64,000 nucleotides of DNA from Zhihengliuella alba (GTDB taxonomy: Bacteria > Actinomycetota > Actinomycetes > Actinomycetales > Micrococcaceae). Shown one piece after another: positions 16,886 to 26,237 of this stretch. The notes beneath the pieces were generated by a model. It made no database searches and was not told the DNA's origin. It saw only the letters and a list, made by a program, of their open reading frames with translations. The stretch covers positions 186,001 through 250,000 of the forward strand of contig NZ_BAABCJ010000001.1 in NCBI RefSeq assembly GCF_039538765.1. Reading direction: 5' to 3'. The translations under genes were made by a program, and so were the position numbers. Each line of letters starts with the position of its first letter. The first letter of the stretch is position 1.

Positions 16886-18442
16886 GTGACTTCCACCGAG
16901 CAGCCCCCGTTCTACATCACCACGGCGATCTCCTACCCCAACGGCGAGCCCCATATCGGCCACGCCTACGAGGTCATTGCCACGGACGCCATGGCCCGGT
17001 TCAAGCGGCTCGACGGGCACGATGTCTTCTTCATGACGGGTACCGACGAGCACGGCCAGAAGATGCTGCAGACCGCCCAGCGGATGGGACTGTCGCCGCG
17101 TGAGCTGGCGCAGCGCAACTCGGATGCCTTCCAGCAGATGAACGACGAGCTCGGGACCAGTTACGACCGCTTCATCCGCACCACCGATCCGGACCACATC
17201 GATGCCGCCCAGGAGATCTGGCGGCGCATGGAGGCCAACGGGGACATCTACCTGGACAAGTACGCCGGCTGGTACTCCGTGCGCGACGAGGCGTTCCACT
17301 CCGAGGAGGACACCGAGGTCCGCGAGGACGGCGTCCGCTATGCCAAGGAGACGGACACCGAGGTCACCTGGACGGAGGAGGAGTCCTACTTCTTCCGCCT
17401 CTCCGCCTACCAGGACAGGCTGCTGGACCTCTATCGCCGCCAGCCGGACTTCGGTGCGCCCCGCTCCCGCTTCAACGAGGTCATCCGGTTCGTGGAGCGC
17501 GGTCTCGAGGATCTTTCGATCTCCCGCACCACGTTCGACTGGGGCGTGCCCGTCCCGGGCAACGAGAAGCACGTGATGTACGTGTGGGTCGACGCCCTGA
17601 CCAACTACCTCACGGGCGCCGGGTTCCCCGACGTGGAGTCGCCCAGCTTCCGGAAGTACTGGCCGGCCGACGTCCACGTCATCGGCAAGGACATCTCCCG
17701 GTTCCACGCCATCTTCTGGCCGGCCTTCCTCATGTCGGCCGGGCTCGAGCTGCCCAAGCGGGTCATGATCCACGGCTTCCTGCACAACAACGGCGTGAAG
17801 ATGTCCAAGTCGCTCGGGAACACCGTGGCGCCCGCCGACTTCGTGGAGAAGTACGGACTGGACCAGATGCGCTACTTCTTCCTGCGCGAGGTCCCGTTCG
17901 GGGCGGACGGCAGCTACAACCACGAGGCGATCGTGGGCCGGATCAACTCGGATCTCGCGAACAACCTCGGCAATCTCGCCCAGCGCTCCCTGTCCATGGT
18001 GAAGAAGAACTGCGACTCGTCCGTGCCGCGGCCCGGTGAGCTCGCCGATGCGGACCGCGCGATCCTGGAGCTGGCCGCCGCCCTGCTCGAATCGAACCGA
18101 GACCTGTACAGCCGGCAGGAGTTCAGCCGGGCGCTCGAGGCCGTCTGGCACGTTCTCGGCGAGGCCAACGCCTACTTCGCGGACCAGGCGCCGTGGGTCC
18201 TGCGCAAGACCGACGTCGAGCGCATGGGCACGGTCCTGTACGTGACGCTCGAGGTGGTGCGCCGGGTGGCCCTCCTGATCCAGCCGATCGTCCCCGAGGC
18301 CGCCAGCCGCCTGCTCGACGTTCTCGGCCAGCCGGAGGGCGCCGCCCGCATGTTCGCCGCTTTCGACATGCCGCTCGAGCCCGGGACGGAACTGCCGGAC
18401 CCGGCGCCGATCTTCCCGCGCTACGAGGAGCCCGCGGACTGA
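16886..18442 (+). CDS. metG: methionyl-tRNA synthetase
   Basis: Class I aminoacyl-tRNA synthetase, 518 aa, charging initiator and elongator tRNA-Met. The HIGH motif is exact (PHIGHAYE, residues 22-29) and KMSKS is in GVKMSKSLGN near 307. The insertion lacks the four-cysteine zinc knuckle seen in longer forms, and there is no C-terminal tRNA-binding EMAP domain. The start is GTG 16886: TAAATT (16873-16878) lies seven bases upstream with no Shine-Dalgarno, a leaderless layout. The longer upstream frame runs through the previous terminator and was rejected. Confidence 0.96.
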   Translation: MTSTEQPPFYITTAISYPNGEPHIGHAYEVIATDAMARFKRLDGHDVFFMTGTDEHGQKMLQTAQRMGLSPRELAQRNSDAFQQMNDELGTSYDRFIRTTDPDHIDAAQEIWRRMEANGDIYLDKYAGWYSVRDEAFHSEEDTEVREDGVRYAKETDTEVTWTEEESYFFRLSAYQDRLLDLYRRQPDFGAPRSRFNEVIRFVERGLEDLSISRTTFDWGVPVPGNEKHVMYVWVDALTNYLTGAGFPDVESPSFRKYWPADVHVIGKDISRFHAIFWPAFLMSAGLELPKRVMIHGFLHNNGVKMSKSLGNTVAPADFVEKYGLDQMRYFFLREVPFGADGSYNHEAIVGRINSDLANNLGNLAQRSLSMVKKNCDSSVPRPGELADADRAILELAAALLESNRDLYSRQEFSRALEAVWHVLGEANAYFADQAPWVLRKTDVERMGTVLYVTLEVVRRVALLIQPIVPEAASRLLDVLGQPEGAARMFAAFDMPLEPGTELPDPAPIFPRYEEPAD

Positions 18443-18510
18443 AGCGACCGGGCACCGCGATCGCGCGGGACAGCGGCGCGCTGAGCCCCGCCCCTGACAG
18501 AGCGCACACG

Positions 18511-18555
18511 ACAGAGGACGACGGCGGTAGGTTCCCTACCGCCGTCGTCCTCTGT
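18511..18555. terminator. bidirectional terminator between metG and the convergent ABC permease
   Basis: ACAGAGGACGACGGCGGTAGG (18511-18531, 21 bases of stem with TTC loop) pairs with its complement ending at 18555. The symmetrical AACAGAGG/CCTCTGTT ends suit both directions. Confidence 0.8.
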
Positions 18556-18673
18556 TCTCTGCGCCTGCCTGGGGTTCTCTGCGCCTGCTCGGGGCGCCGT
18601 CCCCGGTGCTCAGCCGAGTGTGCAGGCGTGGCCCCCGGCCCGGAGTGCGCGGGGGCCACGCCACGCGCTGCTG

Positions 18674-21187
18674 TTATTCGGTGGCGAGGCCCGCCACCGG
18701 CGAGAGGCGGGCGGCCCGGCGCGCCGGGACCACGGACGCGAGCAGTCCGGCGCACACCGCCACCGCCAGTACGGCCGCGAGCTGGATCCAGGGGAGGTCC
18801 ACGACCACCTCGGTGAGGAACCCGAGGGCCGACTGTGTGCCGAGCAGGCCGTACGCCGTGCCGAGGCCCAGGCCGATCAGGGCGGCGACGCCCGCGATCA
18901 GGACCGCCTCCAACGCCAGCATGCCGCGCAGCTGACGGGTGGTCAGACCGAGGGCGCGCAGCAGGGAGTTCTCGCGGGTGCGCTCCAGAATGGACAGGCT
19001 CAGCGTGTTCGCCACACCGATCAACGCGATGAGGACGGCGACGGCCAGCAGGCCGGTGACCACCATCAGCAGCATGTCGATCACCGTGGTGAACATCTGC
19101 CGCTCGATGAGCCCGCCGCCGACGGAGTAGTCCTCCACACCGAGAGCCGCGGCGATGGTGCTCTGCAGTTCCTGGGCGCCGGCGACATCGAGCGAGTCGC
19201 TCGCATCGGCCCAGAGGATCGCCGGCAGGTCAGCGGGGGAGGGCTGCCCCGCGACGGTGGCCTCCGCATCCCAGCCCGCGGCCGTGTCCGCGGTGACGAG
19301 TGGGACGAAGGCGTCGACGTCGGTGGGGCGCACGGTCAAGGAGTCGCCGTCGACGGAGGTCTCCTTCACGACCGTCTCGTCGAAGGCGGTGTCCGGCAGC
19401 AGGATCTCGCCCCGGGCCGGGACCAGCGACGGATCGTTCAGAACCGCGCCCAGGGCCTCGGGATCGGCGGCGTAGACAGTGCCGTACTCGGAGTCGGCCA
19501 CGGGAACGAGCCGGACGGCGTGCTCGACGCCGTCGACGGCCGTCAGGCGGTCCGCGGCGTCGGCGCCGAAGGGGGCCGCGACGCCGTCGTGCTGGACCGT
19601 GACGTCCACGGGGTACTCTGCGGCGAGGCCCTGGTCGAACGTCGCCTTCGCGGACTGTGCCCCGACGAGGATCATCGAGACCAGGGTGACGCCGATCAGC
19701 AGCGCCGTGGCCGTGGCCGTGGTCCGGCCCGGGTTCCGCACGGAGTTCAGGGCGGCGAGCTTGGCCGGCACGCCCGTGCCGGAGACCAGGCGGCCCACCG
19801 CCGAGACGGCGGGCGGCAGGAACAGCGAGCCGATCATCAGGATGCCGATGAAGGAGACGAAGCCGCCCGCGAAGGAGACCAGGAGGTTCGCGTTGAACGC
19901 GCCGAAGGCCAGGAGCGCGGCGCCGAGGAGCACGCCGAGCCCACCGAGGACGAGCCGGGCCCTGCCGGCACGGTTGCGCACGGAGGCGCCGTCGGCCGGG
20001 CGCAGCGCAGCCAGTGGGGCCACGCGGGTGGCCTGGCGGGCCGGGATCCAGGCGGCCAGGATCGTCATGGCGGTGCCGACGCCGAGCCCGATGAGGACGC
20101 TGGAGACGGGGACGGAGAGGACCGCGAACGCGGTACCGGGCAGGGTCGCCACGTAGCCGATGAGGCCGGACATGACACCGACGGCCAGCAGCACGCCGAG
20201 TGCCGAGGCGACGACCCCGATGATGACGGACTCGAGGACCACCGCACCGCGGATCTGGCCGCGCGCCGCGCCCAGAGTGCGCAGCAGGGCCAGCTCGCGG
20301 GTGCGCTGGGTGACCAGGACGGAGAACGTGTTGGTGACCACCAGGCCGGTGACCACGAGCGCCACCAGGGCGAAGACCAGGAGCACCACGGTCAGCTGGT
20401 CGGAGCCGCCGGAGAGGGAGGCGACGTCCTGGACGGTCTGCTCGGCCGCGGTGAGCACCTGCGGGTGCTCCACGCCTGCGGCACGGAGCACGCCGGAGAC
20501 CTCCTCCGCCGCGGCGCCGGCGTCGGCGCCGTCGGCCAGCTTGAGCTGGAACGAGGTGGCGCCGATCGCGCCCGCGAGTGCCTCCTGGAGGCTCTCCGGC
20601 GTCACGACCACCTCCGTGAAGGCGCCCATGGCCGGATTCGCGCTGACCACGGTGAGGCCGGAGACCCGGTAGGCGACCGGCGCCGGCTCCTGCTCGCCGG
20701 TCGGAATCGCGAGGGAGACGGTATCGCCGACGTCGATCCCGGCGCGCTCCGCCGTCGCGGTGTCCACCGTCAGCTCGTGGGCTGCATCCGGGAACTCTCC
20801 CTCGGCGAGCTCGGTGCTGCGGAAGTCCGCGGCCGCCGGGACGCTGTGCAGCCTGGCCTGGAAGGTCGAGTCGCCGGAGCCGAGCCGGGCGCCGGCGCTG
20901 AGGTCGGGCTGGACGTCACGGACCGCGTCGAGGCCCTCCACTTCGGCGAGGAGCTCCGGGTCGTAGGGGGCGTCGGGGACCTCGCCCGTGTACGCGTCGT
21001 AGTCAACGGAGGCGATCAGGTCGGCGTGCTTGTAGCCGGTGCCGATCGACTGCTGGAGGGAGGCGGTGGCGCTGGAGCCGACCATCAGCGTCGCGGCGAG
21101 GAACGCCGTACCGATCATCACGGCCAGCACGACGGCGATGTAGCGGCGCGCGTAGCTGCGCACGTTCGCCCACGCGAGGGTCATCAT
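18674..21187 (-). CDS. ABC transporter permease, FtsX/MacB type
   Basis: 837-aa membrane protein. It starts with MMTLAWANVRSYARRY and a first membrane helix (about 17-38), a large extracytoplasmic domain (about 40-260), a block of membrane helices with the FtsX-type motif RTRELALLRTLGAARGQIRG (about 310-330), a second half with another large external domain, and a final helix cluster with the matching ERTRENSLLRALGLTTRQLRGM. This duplicated FtsX arrangement is typical of actinobacterial exporters that pair with one MacB-like ATPase. The ATG at 21187 overlaps the ATPase stop codon (ATGA). Substrate unknown; lipid or lipoprotein release or antimicrobial resistance are possible. Confidence 0.9.
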   Translation of the reverse strand: MMTLAWANVRSYARRYIAVVLAVMIGTAFLAATLMVGSSATASLQQSIGTGYKHADLIASVDYDAYTGEVPDAPYDPELLAEVEGLDAVRDVQPDLSAGARLGSGDSTFQARLHSVPAAADFRSTELAEGEFPDAAHELTVDTATAERAGIDVGDTVSLAIPTGEQEPAPVAYRVSGLTVVSANPAMGAFTEVVVTPESLQEALAGAIGATSFQLKLADGADAGAAAEEVSGVLRAAGVEHPQVLTAAEQTVQDVASLSGGSDQLTVVLLVFALVALVVTGLVVTNTFSVLVTQRTRELALLRTLGAARGQIRGAVVLESVIIGVVASALGVLLAVGVMSGLIGYVATLPGTAFAVLSVPVSSVLIGLGVGTAMTILAAWIPARQATRVAPLAALRPADGASVRNRAGRARLVLGGLGVLLGAALLAFGAFNANLLVSFAGGFVSFIGILMIGSLFLPPAVSAVGRLVSGTGVPAKLAALNSVRNPGRTTATATALLIGVTLVSMILVGAQSAKATFDQGLAAEYPVDVTVQHDGVAAPFGADAADRLTAVDGVEHAVRLVPVADSEYGTVYAADPEALGAVLNDPSLVPARGEILLPDTAFDETVVKETSVDGDSLTVRPTDVDAFVPLVTADTAAGWDAEATVAGQPSPADLPAILWADASDSLDVAGAQELQSTIAAALGVEDYSVGGGLIERQMFTTVIDMLLMVVTGLLAVAVLIALIGVANTLSLSILERTRENSLLRALGLTTRQLRGMLALEAVLIAGVAALIGLGLGTAYGLLGTQSALGFLTEVVVDLPWIQLAAVLAVAVCAGLLASVVPARRAARLSPVAGLATE

Positions 21188-21999
21188 GCGCCGGCCCCCC
21201 GAGTGTCCGTCGCGGCGGCGTCGTCCTGGGTCGTGAGGCGGGCGAGCGCGGCGGCGATCTCCTGCGGCGTCGTCGCCGGGACACGGCCCTCCAGCCGGCC
21301 ATCGCGCACCAGCACGATGTCGTCCGCGTAGCTCGCGGCGACGGGGTCGTGGGTCACCATGATGATGGTCTGGCCGAAGTCGCGGACCGAGGCGCGCAGC
21401 AGCGAGAGGACCTCGGCGCCGGTCTGCGAGTCCAGGTTGCCGGTGGGCTCGTCCCCGAAGACCACGTCGGGACGCGTCAACAGGGCGCGGGCCACTGCCA
21501 CGCGCTGCTGCTGCCCACCAGAGAGCTCGTGGGGCTTGTGGCCCAGGCGCGGGCGCAGCCCCAGCGTGTCGACGACGGTGGCGAACCATGCCTTGTCATG
21601 CTTGCGCCCCGCGAGCTGGAGGGGCAGGAGGATGTTCTGCTCGGTGGTCAGCGTCGGGACGAGGTTGAACGCCTGGAAGATGAAACCGGCCTTGTCGCGC
21701 CGCAGGCGCGTCAGCTCGGTGTCCTGCAGGCCGGTGATGTCCACGTCGCCGATGACGATCTGCCCGCTGGTCGCCGAGTCCAGTCCGGCCAAGCAGTGCA
21801 TGAGGGTGGACTTGCCGGAGCCGGACGGACCCATGATGGCGGTGAAGCGGCCGGCCGGGAAATCGATGTCCACGCCGGCGAGGGCCTCCACCTGGGTGGC
21901 GCCGGTTCCGTAGACCTTGGTCAGGCCGCGTGCGGCGACGGCGATGGCCGGCGCGGGCCGGGTCGGGTTCTCGAGTGTCGAGGGCATGTGTGTGCTCAT
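21184..21999 (-). CDS. ABC transporter ATP-binding protein, MacB/LolD type
   Basis: 271-aa ATPase energising the FtsX-type permease. Walker A is GPSGSGKS (57-64), the signature LSGGQQQR is near 150, Walker B VVFGDEPTGNLDS near 175, and the switch histidine is in MVTHDP. The start chosen is ATG 21999 (MSTHMPSTLENP): TAGCGT (22012-22007) lies seven bases upstream without a Shine-Dalgarno, the leaderless pattern. It is divergent from the LCP lipoprotein gene at 22149. Confidence 0.92.
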   Translation of the reverse strand: MSTHMPSTLENPTRPAPAIAVAARGLTKVYGTGATQVEALAGVDIDFPAGRFTAIMGPSGSGKSTLMHCLAGLDSATSGQIVIGDVDITGLQDTELTRLRRDKAGFIFQAFNLVPTLTTEQNILLPLQLAGRKHDKAWFATVVDTLGLRPRLGHKPHELSGGQQQRVAVARALLTRPDVVFGDEPTGNLDSQTGAEVLSLLRASVRDFGQTIIMVTHDPVAASYADDIVLVRDGRLEGRVPATTPQEIAAALARLTTQDDAAATDTRGAGA

Positions 22000-22148
22000 G
22001 GTGACCACGCTATTTTTCAGCGCGGGCCCCGCACATCGTCCCACCGGCGCGAACTCGAGGCGGGCGGCTCACCCCGCGGGATGAGACGAGCGGGCTGCTG
22101 GGCTGAGGCCCCGTACCGAGGGGTGCGGGCCAATGGCAGGATGGTGCC

Positions 22149-23336
22149 ATGAGAGTTCTGCCGCGCCGACTGACCGAACGAGACCCCACTGGCCGCCCGC
22201 TCGCCGTCCTCCCTGTCGCTGCTCTGGCCGGAGCGCTGGCGCTCGCCGGCTGCTCGGCCGCCGAGCCGGAACCCGAGCCCGCTCCGGCGACGACGTCGGC
22301 GGCGCCGTCGACGACGCCCACGCCGGCTGTCGACACCGGCGACATGCCGCAGGCCCTCGCGGACCTCGCCGTCGCCTGGTACAGCGGGGGAGACGCCGCC
22401 ACCGGCGGGCCCGCAGCGGAGGCTGCTGCCCAGCGAGAGGCGAGCGCGGACGACGTGGCGGTCGAGGCCACCCTCGGGGCGTGGAACGAGCAGAAGCTCG
22501 CGGTCCTCACCAGCGGCGACGATGTGACGCTGGCCGTCGCCGGACCGGGCGGGTGGAGCATCGTCGGGGGCTGGTGGCCCAGTCTCGGGATCGAGGAGCC
22601 GGTCCTCGGCGATCAGCGGCACGTCCTGCTGATCGGCTCCGACGCTCGCGAGAAGGAAGGCCAGAAGATCGACCGGGCACGCGGCGACGCGCTGCAGCTG
22701 CTCGGGGCCAACGGGGCGGGCGGCGCCGGCATCGTGGGCATACCGCGCGACCTCTGGGTGCCGATCCCCGGAGGCGGAACCGCCAAGATCAATTCGGCCC
22801 TGCTGCAGGGTGGCCCGGAGGCCCAGGTGCAGGCGGTGGCCGACGCGACCGGCATCCAGCCCCAGGGCTACATCCTCACCGGGTTCGAGGGATTCAAGTC
22901 GATCGTCGCCGACCTCGGAGGACTGACTCTCGACGCGCCGGTCCCCGTCAAGACCGTCCCCGAGGGGACCGCGACGCTCGACCCGGACGACGCGCTCATG
23001 TTCGTGCGCGAGCGCAAGACCCTCCCGGGCGGCGACTTCGACCGCAGCTTCCACCAGGGGGTCGCGCTGCTCGGCTTCGCCGCCCACGTCCTCGGCACCG
23101 GCCCCGGCGCGCTCGCCGAGTCCTTGACCCTGGTCGACCCGCACGTCCAGACGAACCTCACCGCCGAGCAGGCGCTCACCTTCGCGGCGTGGACGTACCG
23201 CCTCGACGTGCAGGAGGTCGGCCACGACGTGCCGGAGGCGCCTTTCGGACGCAGCGCGGACGGCCAGTCCATCCTGGTCTACGACGACGGCGTCCAGGCC
23301 GTCTTCGACGACTTCGCCGACGGTGCACTACAGTAA
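22149..23336 (+). CDS. LytR-CpsA-Psr (LCP) family lipoprotein
   Basis: 395-aa envelope protein, probably a transferase that joins lipid-linked glycopolymers to peptidoglycan. The signal peptide ends in the lipobox LAGC (Cys35), so it is lipid-anchored rather than anchored by the usual LCP transmembrane helix. A Pro/Thr/Ala linker follows. The LCP core has LLIGSDAREKEGQ, the GIPRDLWVPIPGGG-KINSAL motif near 200-220 with the catalytic arginines, and FVRERKTLPGGDFDRSFHQ near 290. The C-terminal FGRSADGQSILVYDD matches that of the second LCP protein at 57903. CAGGATGG precedes the ATG by six bases. It opens the first accessory block. Confidence 0.88.
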   Translation: MRVLPRRLTERDPTGRPLAVLPVAALAGALALAGCSAAEPEPEPAPATTSAAPSTTPTPAVDTGDMPQALADLAVAWYSGGDAATGGPAAEAAAQREASADDVAVEATLGAWNEQKLAVLTSGDDVTLAVAGPGGWSIVGGWWPSLGIEEPVLGDQRHVLLIGSDAREKEGQKIDRARGDALQLLGANGAGGAGIVGIPRDLWVPIPGGGTAKINSALLQGGPEAQVQAVADATGIQPQGYILTGFEGFKSIVADLGGLTLDAPVPVKTVPEGTATLDPDDALMFVRERKTLPGGDFDRSFHQGVALLGFAAHVLGTGPGALAESLTLVDPHVQTNLTAEQALTFAAWTYRLDVQEVGHDVPEAPFGRSADGQSILVYDDGVQAVFDDFADGALQ

Positions 23337-23377
23337 CCGGGATTGCGTGACGTCCGGTACGGAGGGGAAGTACGGCC

Positions 23378-24352
23378 GTGGAAGCTGGGAAGCTCGTCAA
23401 GGATTATGCGGCATGGCGGGTACCTGTTCACCGGTGGGCATCGCCAGCGGAATTCCGCGATGCCGAGTCGGTGCCGGACGGGATTCATGCCATTCGTCTG
23501 GAGAGCGGGCTCGTCCTGGACCTCTTCCTGCGGGGTAGCCCGCTGACGGATGAATCGCATCCGCATGTCCTGACCTTTCTCGCTGGCGCCGTCACGGGCA
23601 GGGCGGACAAGGCCGGGCCCTTCTTCAGCGGTCTGGGAATTGCCGGGGGGTTGGACATGCCCGTTGTTGGCATCGCTGATCCCGGCGTCGATCTGGATAC
23701 GGGCGTCAACCTGGCCTGGTACACGGGCCGGCTCCAGGACAGCTTCCAAGCCGAGCTCGCGTCAGTCCTCCGTGGGATGGCCGAGAGGGCGGGCCGGCCC
23801 CTGTTGCTGGTCGGTGGGTCCGGCGCCGGGTTCGCCTCGTTGTTTCTCCTCGAGCAGCTCGCCGGACTGGCATCTGGCTTGGTCTGGAACGCGCAGACCG
23901 ATCTTCTTCGGTATCACCCGGGCCCTGTGCGTGCATATCTGAGCAAAGCCCTCGGCCTGGCCTCGTCCGTCTACACGGGCCAGGACTGGATACAGGCCGT
24001 GGAGGCGCGAATCAACGGCCGAATCCGGACACGACTTTCAGGGGCGAGTGCGGTCGAACACTGTGCCGGATTGCTGTACCTCCAGAACCGGAGTGATTGG
24101 CACCGCGAAAACCATCTCGATCCGTGGCTCGATGCCGCCGAGTGGGCTCGGCAAGATGGCCCGGGCGACACACAGATCTTCAGCCGAGGCGAGAGCCACA
24201 CGGTCGTGGTTGCGGATTTCGCCGAAGGTCACCTTCCACCCGATGCCGCATTGCTCTCCGAACTCATCGGGGCACTTCAAACGGGGCCAGAATCACGGCT
24301 GGCCCTTGCCCGCGATCTCGCAGAGCGCTTCGCCACGCTATCCACCCATTAG
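23378..24352 (+). CDS. alpha/beta-hydrolase-like protein, copy A
   Basis: 324-aa soluble protein. A nucleophile elbow GGSGAG with Ser148 (LLLVGGSGAGFA) follows the family-specific LAWYTGRLQDSFQAEL (112-127). QNRSDWH (Asp240) and ADFAEGH (His285) supply a plausible Ser-Asp-His triad. Copy B (26238, minus strand) and the first half of copy C (46094) share these motifs in the same order. No signal peptide, so it is cytosolic. The start is GTG 23378 with GGAGGGG upstream. It is followed after 37 bp by the Asn-synthetase-like gene. Family relatives sit in surface-polysaccharide loci as far as I recall; a deacylase, acyltransferase or esterase role is inference only. Confidence 0.7.
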   Translation: MEAGKLVKDYAAWRVPVHRWASPAEFRDAESVPDGIHAIRLESGLVLDLFLRGSPLTDESHPHVLTFLAGAVTGRADKAGPFFSGLGIAGGLDMPVVGIADPGVDLDTGVNLAWYTGRLQDSFQAELASVLRGMAERAGRPLLLVGGSGAGFASLFLLEQLAGLASGLVWNAQTDLLRYHPGPVRAYLSKALGLASSVYTGQDWIQAVEARINGRIRTRLSGASAVEHCAGLLYLQNRSDWHRENHLDPWLDAAEWARQDGPGDTQIFSRGESHTVVVADFAEGHLPPDAALLSELIGALQTGPESRLALARDLAERFATLSTH

Positions 24353-24389
24353 ACTCGGCAACGAGTCCGATTTCCGACCCGGAGAATTA

Positions 24390-26189
24390 ATGCAGGCACC
24401 AGTCGTAGTACATGGGATCACGCGCGGCTCCCACTTGAACACTGCCCAAACGATTCTCGAGTCGGTACAGATCGTCCCAGGCCCGGATCGAACGACTTTC
24501 GTCGACCCGTCGACTGGTCGGAGCGCAGCATTGGACGGGACGGCCATAGTTGGCCGCGCCGTCCAGACGGCGGCTTCCGCCCTGGACCTTTTGCATGATC
24601 AAAGCGATCTCACGAAGGCTGCAGAGCGATGGGGAGCGGCCGTCAAGAATCCATCGACCCTCTTTCTGACGCACCCGGGCGAGGGCGTCGCCGTCGTCCC
24701 CGATCCGCTCGGCGGTTCCCTGGTCTTTATCTGGGAAGGAGCTCGGGCCACCTACCTGTCGTCGAGTCTGCCATCCGTCATCGAGGTTGCATCCGCGTAC
24801 GGTGACGCACCGGAGAAGGACCTTGAATTTCAACTGGAGCGAGCACTCGTCGGCAATGGCGGCTACCTCCCAACCAGTTACGCGGGTATTCGGGTAGCCG
24901 CCATGTCGTCATGGATCCGCATAGACGACACGGGCGTAAGACAGCTCGTCTACCCCTTCTTCGAGGAAGACTTGGCGGCGACCGGCTCCTATGCCGATCT
25001 CCTGCATCTCGCGCGAGCGGACCTGCTGGAATCACTGGAGGCGATCGCGAACATGCCCGTGTCCCAGCGCGTCGCCCACCTGACGGGCGGCTTCGACTCG
25101 CGGCTGATCCTGGCCGGGCTTCTCGAAGGGGGACTGACTGACCGGTTCGAGTTCTTCTGTTCCGGACCGGTAGGGTCCCCCGACCGCGATGTCGCGGATC
25201 TCATCTCCGCGCACTTCGGGCTCACCAGAACACTCAATGCGGGCCTCTCGCAGTATCCGACGAGTCACCCGAGAGAAATGTTCCTCCTGCCCATGGACAA
25301 CTCCGGAGGTCTCACGACCACCGGTCCCATTGGACGCGAGGAACAGCAGTCCGTCGCCGCCGTAGGCGGCGGTTACGGAGAAGTACTGCGCTCCTTCCAC
25401 TCGCCGAAACTGGCGCCGCTGAACCTGGGACTGGATCGGCGATACCCCGAAAAGGAACTGGCCGCGGCGCTCTGGGGTTCCGGGGCCACTGCCGAGGGCG
25501 GTCTGGCTACCCCGGATGCCGCAGATAGACTGCGCCGCCGCGCTGCCGACTCCCTGCAAGACCTCGCAGCCCACATTGCTGCCGAGGATCAGCTAGGCGA
25601 TCTCCACTACGCGGCGGCTCGAAATCGGTACCACATCGGTCACTCATCGGTGCTCTGGAGCCGGTACGGGGCCCGCTTCGATCCCCTGTACTCGCGGGCC
25701 GGGTTCCGCCTGGCTATGTCCCTGCCCCTTGGCCCTCGCTCAGCGAATGTCATCGGATTCGATCTCATGATGTCCCTCGTCCCTGAGCTGGCGGCTCTGC
25801 CGTTCGACAAGCCTCGATTCGGGGGAGGTTTCGATTCGTACCGGCGTGCTCCTGAGCCAATCACGCCGCGTGCAGGTCGCTTCACCACACGCCCACACCG
25901 TTCGATCTATCCACCAGCTAAGAAGGCCGCGGTGTCGGAGGACGCTCGGCGCCGACTCTTGGCTCAAGCCAAGCGAGCGGGCGTCAGCTATTGGCAGGTC
26001 CATCACATGCCCTCGACACAGCAGGGGTTACGCTGGGCTCTCGCGCACATCAATGAGAGCGAGATTGCCCCGATTTTCAATGTCGACTACGTCAGACGTT
26101 TATCCACGGAAAGGCTCCAGAAGCGTCGAGAAATCAGGCATCTCTACAGTGCCTATGCCGCCTTGGTCTGGTACTTCCAAGGTAAGTAG
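24390..26189 (+). CDS. asparagine-synthetase-like (PP-loop) protein without N-terminal glutaminase nucleophile
   Basis: 599 aa. The PP-loop ATP-pyrophosphatase motif is TGGFDS (232-237, in HLTGGFDSRLILAGLL), corresponding to SGGxDS of AsnB, and the C-terminal region resembles the Asn_synthase fold (HSSVLWSRYGARFDPLYSRAGF; RLAMSLPLGPR). The N-terminal 200 residues replace the class II glutaminase: no Cys2 is present (it begins MQAPVVV), so ammonia or another amine would be the nucleophile. ATG 24390 has GGAG five bases upstream. Flanked by hydrolase-like copies A and B, it probably modifies a glycan or small substrate by amide formation; the substrate is unknown. Confidence 0.7.
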   Translation: MQAPVVVHGITRGSHLNTAQTILESVQIVPGPDRTTFVDPSTGRSAALDGTAIVGRAVQTAASALDLLHDQSDLTKAAERWGAAVKNPSTLFLTHPGEGVAVVPDPLGGSLVFIWEGARATYLSSSLPSVIEVASAYGDAPEKDLEFQLERALVGNGGYLPTSYAGIRVAAMSSWIRIDDTGVRQLVYPFFEEDLAATGSYADLLHLARADLLESLEAIANMPVSQRVAHLTGGFDSRLILAGLLEGGLTDRFEFFCSGPVGSPDRDVADLISAHFGLTRTLNAGLSQYPTSHPREMFLLPMDNSGGLTTTGPIGREEQQSVAAVGGGYGEVLRSFHSPKLAPLNLGLDRRYPEKELAAALWGSGATAEGGLATPDAADRLRRRAADSLQDLAAHIAAEDQLGDLHYAAARNRYHIGHSSVLWSRYGARFDPLYSRAGFRLAMSLPLGPRSANVIGFDLMMSLVPELAALPFDKPRFGGGFDSYRRAPEPITPRAGRFTTRPHRSIYPPAKKAAVSEDARRRLLAQAKRAGVSYWQVHHMPSTQQGLRWALAHINESEIAPIFNVDYVRRLSTERLQKRREIRHLYSAYAALVWYFQGK

Positions 26190-26237
26190 CTGAACTTGGT
26201 AGCCTCTTTGGCGCCTTGAAACCTGGATTCGACCTTA

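Noticed and set aside
16886..17000. SAM or T-box riboswitch in front of metG
   Set aside because: The promoter is directly at the start codon and the preceding hairpin is the terminator of the CWB2 gene; no leader exists to hold one.
15626..18151. 841-codon antisense frame over the second CWB2 protein and metG
   Set aside because: No domain content; the plus strand has two recognised genes and terminators.
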